Source of the DNA: Rhodoblastus sp963828185 | GTDB lineage: Bacteria; Pseudomonadota; Alphaproteobacteria; Rhizobiales; Beijerinckiaceae | DNA: 64,000 bases | Assembly: GCA_963828185.1 (NCBI GenBank) | Contig: CAWHDV010000007.1 | Span: 121,531-185,530, forward strand | Direction of reading: 5' to 3' | Shown: positions 60,886 to 64,000 of the stretch, one piece after another | Numbering within the stretch: position 1 is the stretch's first letter | Layout: each line of letters begins with the position of its first letter | Translations under genes and position numbers: made by a program | The notes under the pieces: model-generated | Told to the model about the DNA's origin: nothing | The model's database searches: none | The model's input: only the letters and a program-made list of their open reading frames with translations

Positions 60886-61278
60886 TCAGTTGGCGCGCAC
60901 CCAGTTGACGGACTTGCAGATCAGGCCGCCGAAGACGCAGCCGCTGGTCCGCAGACGCTTGCCGGAGAGGACCATCCGGCCGCTGTAAGTCTTGCCGTCT
61001 TCCGGGTTGAACGCCGTGCCGGTCCAGCTGTTCTGGTCGGCGCGCACCATGTCGTAGAACACTTTTTGCCCGACATGCGCCTTCGATGATGGGTTTTTCA
61101 GCCACACGACGACGCCGCACAGGGCTTGCCCGCAATGCGAGAACTGGATGCGTGAGGCGCCATTGTCGCGCGCCCACACGCCTTCGGCGTCGGCGGCGAA
61201 TGCGCTTGCGCCGCTCAGGGCGAGCGCGGCGAGGATCACGCCGGCGCGCAATCCGGCGCGACAATCGGACAAGATCAT
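60886..61278 (-). CDS. Exported DUF2147 protein
   Basis: A 130-residue protein from ATG 61278. Signal peptide MILSDCRAGLRAGVILAALALSGASAFAA (in parts) is cut near residue 28. The mature DUF2147 domain shows EGVWARDNGASRIQFSHCGQALCGVVVWLK (in parts), GQKVFYDM, GTAFNPEDGKTYSGRMVL and GCVFGGLICKSVNW, with four Cys in positions that could pair. The family is periplasmic, small and of unknown function. The gene is 99 bp upstream of dcd on the same strand, perhaps with its own promoter. Confidence 0.88.
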   Translation of the reverse strand: MILSDCRAGLRAGVILAALALSGASAFAADAEGVWARDNGASRIQFSHCGQALCGVVVWLKNPSSKAHVGQKVFYDMVRADQNSWTGTAFNPEDGKTYSGRMVLSGKRLRTSGCVFGGLICKSVNWVRAN

Positions 61279-61567
61279 TTTTTCCCTCCCATGCCGGCGC
61301 GCGAAAAATGCCGGTCTATCTTTGATCCGCAGTCAAAAAAAGCTGATCCATCGCAAGGCCGGAGGCGGCGTTTGCGCAAATCATGGCGTCATGATCCGTC
61401 CTGTATCGCTCAAGACGGCAATTAATCCCGCATTCCCGCTTCCGCGCAAGCCCGCTTTTCTTCACCCTTGCCGCCTTCGTCAAGCTTCCAAGGTGAATTG
61501 CAACGCGAATGGGCCTAAGGTCGCTGGAAAAGCGACACTCCTAAAAAAGCGACCCTCCTGGAGACCA

Positions 61568-64000
61568 ATGATGAGCACCCGTCGTCTGGATCGCGCCTTT
61601 CAACCCAAATCCCTTGCCTTGGTCGGCGCGAGCGACCGGCCGGGCTCAACGGGACGCGCGGTTCTCGACAATATCGTTTCCGCCGATTTCGGCGGCGTGC
61701 TTTACGTCGTCAATCCACGCCACAGCGAAATCGCCGGCCGGAAGAGCTACGCCGAATTGCGCGAACTGCCGGAGCCGCCCGATCTCGTCATCGTCGTCGC
61801 CCCCAAGGAAATGGTCGCGGCCATCGTGCATGAAGCGGCCGACATCGGCGTTCCCGCCGTCATCGTCATGACCGACGACCCGCGGCCCGGCCCGGATTCT
61901 CTGTTCCAGCAGATGCGCGCCATCACGCGATCGCGCGACATCCGCGTTTTCGGCCCCAATTGCTACGGCCTGATCGCGCCGCGCGCGAAACTCAACGCCA
62001 GCCTTTCGGCCCTGCCCGTCCTGCCGGGCGACCTCGCGGTCATCTCGCAATCCTCGGCGGTGCTGGGCGCGATCATCGCCTGGGCGCACACCCATCAGGT
62101 CGGCTTCTCCGGCATGGCCTCGCTCGGCCACATGGCCGACGTCAACTTCGGCGACCTGCTCGATTTCTACGCCCTCGACCCGGCGACCCGCGCCATCCTG
62201 CTCTATGTCGAGCACCTCGAAGACGCCAAGGGTTTTATGTCAGCCGCGAGGGCTGCGTCGCGCGTGAAACCGGTGATCGTCGTGCGCGCCGGAAGGCACG
62301 AGGCTTCACGCCGCGCCGCGACCCATGCCGGCAATCTCGCCACCACCGATGCGGTCTATGACGCCGCCTTCCGCCGCGCCGGCCTGCTGCGCGTGCCCGA
62401 CATCGACGCCCTGTTCGACGCCGCCGAGGCGCTCGGGCGCGTGAAGCCTTTCACCGGGGATCGCCTGGCCATTGTCACCAACGGGCGCGGCGTCGGCAAC
62501 CTGGCGATCGACCAGTTGCTCGACCTTGGCGGCAAACTGGCCGAAATATCGCCGGCGACGCGCGAATCCCTGCAGCCTTTCGCGCCAGAAAGCTGGAACG
62601 GCCGGCCGCCGGTCGAACTCCCGGCCGACGCCAGCCCGGGCGATTACAGCCAGGCCCTGTCGCTCGTGTTGCAGGACCGCGCCAACGACGCGGTGCTGGC
62701 GATCCATTCGCCCAATGTGCTGGTCAATAGCCACGACATGGCCTGCGCCACGGTCGAGGCGGTCAAGCGTTACCGGCGCGGCGCCATCAACGCCAAGCCG
62801 GTCTTCGCCGTCTGGTACGGGGCGGACGAGGACACCGACCATATTTTCGAAGGCGCGCGCATCCCGCATTACGAGCGCGGCGCGGTGGCGGGCTTCATGC
62901 ACATGGTCAACTGGCGGCAGGCGCGCGAGGCGCTGATGGCCGCGCCGCCGTCGCTGCCGGTCGATTTCGCGCCCAATACCGCCAAGGCCCGCGCCATCGT
63001 GCAGCAGGCTATTTCACGCGGCCATAGCTGGCTCGCGCCGGTCGAGATCAGCGCCTTGCTCGAAGCCTACGACATTCCGATCGCCCCGGCGCGGCTGGCG
63101 CGCACGGCGGAAGAAGCGGCGGAAGTGGCGCGGCTGGTGCTTGGACGCTATGGCGGCTGCGTGGTGAAGATCATGTCGCGCGACATTGTGCACAAGTCCG
63201 ATCTCGGCGGCGTCGCGCTCGATCTGCGCTCGGTCGAGCAGGTGGTCGACGCGGCCCAGAAAATGCTCGATCGCGTGGCGGTCGAGGCGCCGGGGGCGCG
63301 CATCGACGGCGTCACCATCCATCCGATGGTGCGCCGGCCCAATGCGCGCGAACTGGTGCTGGGCGTCACCGACGATCCCACTTTTGGCCCGGTGATCATT
63401 TTCGGCGCGGCGGCAAGGCGGTCGAGGTCATCAACGACACGACGCTGGCGCTGCCGCCGCTCGACTTGTCGCTGGCGCGCTCGATGATAGAGCGGACGCG
63501 CGTCGTCCGCGCCCTGCGCGATTATCGCGACATACCCGCCGCCGACATTGACGCCGTGGCGCTGCTGCTGGTGAAAATTTCCCAGCTCTCGGCCGATATT
63601 CCCGAATTGCGCGAACTCGAACTCAATCCGGTGCTGGCCGATTCGCAAGGCGTCGTCGTGGTGGACGCCCGCGTAAAAGTCGCGCCTTCCGCCGGCCGCG
63701 CCCTCTCGGGCGGCAACCCGCGCTTCGCCATCGCCCCCTACCCCAAGGCGCAGGAACGGCGCACGTCGCTGAAGAACGGCACGCCGGTGCAATTGCGCCC
63801 CGTGCGGCCGGAAGACGAGGAAATGTACAAGGTCTTCTTCACCCATGTGCTGCCGGAAGACATCAGGCTGAGGTTTTTCGCGCCGGTGAAGGAGTTTTCG
63901 ACGCCTTCATCGCCAGGCTGATCCAGATCGACTACGCGCGCTCCTTCGTCTCGGTCGCCGTCGAGGAAGAAACCGGGCTGATGCTCGGCGTGGTCAGGCT
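61568..64000 (+). pseudogene. NDP-forming acyl-CoA synthetase fused to GNAT acetyltransferase (Pat-like), frameshifted, cut by window edge
   Basis: From ATG 61568 (GGAG six bases before) a CoA-binding domain (SLALVGASDRPGSTGRAVL), ligase-CoA domain (VFGPNCYGL, VISQSSAVL) and ATP-grasp-like domain (ALLEAYDIPIAPA, KSDLGGVALDL) follow. At about 63410 the frame must change: GCGGCGGC replaces GCGGGCGGC (GAGGKAVEVINDTT in the neighbouring frame). At 63900 it must change again (TCG-ACGCC for TCGCACGCC), after which SHAFIARLIQIDYARSFVSVAVEE continues the acetyltransferase domain to the edge. Each event is a one-base deletion. Proteins of this type regulate acyl-CoA synthetase by lysine acetylation in response to cyclic AMP or similar signals in other bacteria. 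Confidence 0.8.

Overview
This 64 kb window is high-GC DNA from an alphaproteobacterium, most likely order Hyphomicrobiales (Rhizobiales). The reasons are gene content (Kai-type clock genes without kaiA, a degenerate bacteriophytochrome, paired Ku proteins with a multidomain LigD, PRC-barrel, DUF892, DUF883 and DUF3309 stress proteins, a complete leucine-degradation cluster) and several promoter-like sites of the form GGAAC-N16-CGTT, the known signature of the alphaproteobacterial general stress sigma factor EcfG. No phage, insertion sequence, CRISPR array or plasmid replication gene was seen. Genus cannot be decided from the sequence alone.

Layout. 0-9 kb: a zinc metallopeptidase-like gene cut by the left edge, a DUF255 thioredoxin-fold protein, an ECF sigma/anti-sigma/DoxX operon, small hypothetical genes and a succinate-semialdehyde-type aldehyde dehydrogenase. 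9-16 kb: glpD-glpK (glpK carries a frameshift), a fused indolepyruvate ferredoxin oxidoreductase with two small genes downstream. 16-18.6 kb: two DNA alkylation-repair genes. 18.5-29 kb: leucine catabolism on the minus strand (ivd, mccB, liuC, mccA, mvaB) preceded by a thiolase, an enoyl-CoA hydratase, an SDR and a ketopantoate-reductase-like gene. 29-32 kb: a frameshifted TonB-like gene, an amino-acid permease and a small stress protein. 32-36 kb: a kaiC-kaiB-kaiB-hybrid histidine kinase operon, next to an orphan homologue of the Anabaena sensory rhodopsin transducer. 37.5-42 kb: an overlapping operon of an enolase-superfamily enzyme, an unknown membrane protein, a gluconate 2-dehydrogenase subunit 3-like protein and a GMC oxidoreductase. 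42-56 kb: a stress-response island (DUF883, PRC-barrel, AI-2E transporter, DUF3309, pyruvate-oxidase-like enzyme, ku-ligD, a second ku behind DUF4142, Crp/Fnr regulator, DUF892). 56-64 kb: nucleotidyltransferase-like protein, phosphoesterase, formate/nitrite-type channel, tRNA-Gly(CCC), dCTP deaminase, DUF2147, and an acyl-CoA synthetase/acetyltransferase running off the right edge.

The main theme is the stress island. Near-consensus EcfG-like promoters lie at sensible distances upstream of at least seven transcription units between 32 and 56 kb, including both Ku loci, so non-homologous end joining appears wired into the general stress response. Two of the sites are palindromic and could fire in both directions.

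Several genes are broken: single-base frameshifts in glpK, the TonB-like gene and (twice) the acyl-CoA synthetase, an internal deletion in mgtC, a CAA-to-TAA nonsense change in a phytochrome-like gene, and a 5' relic of a flavoprotein gene. The single-base events could be sequencing errors; the mgtC deletion and the relic probably are not.
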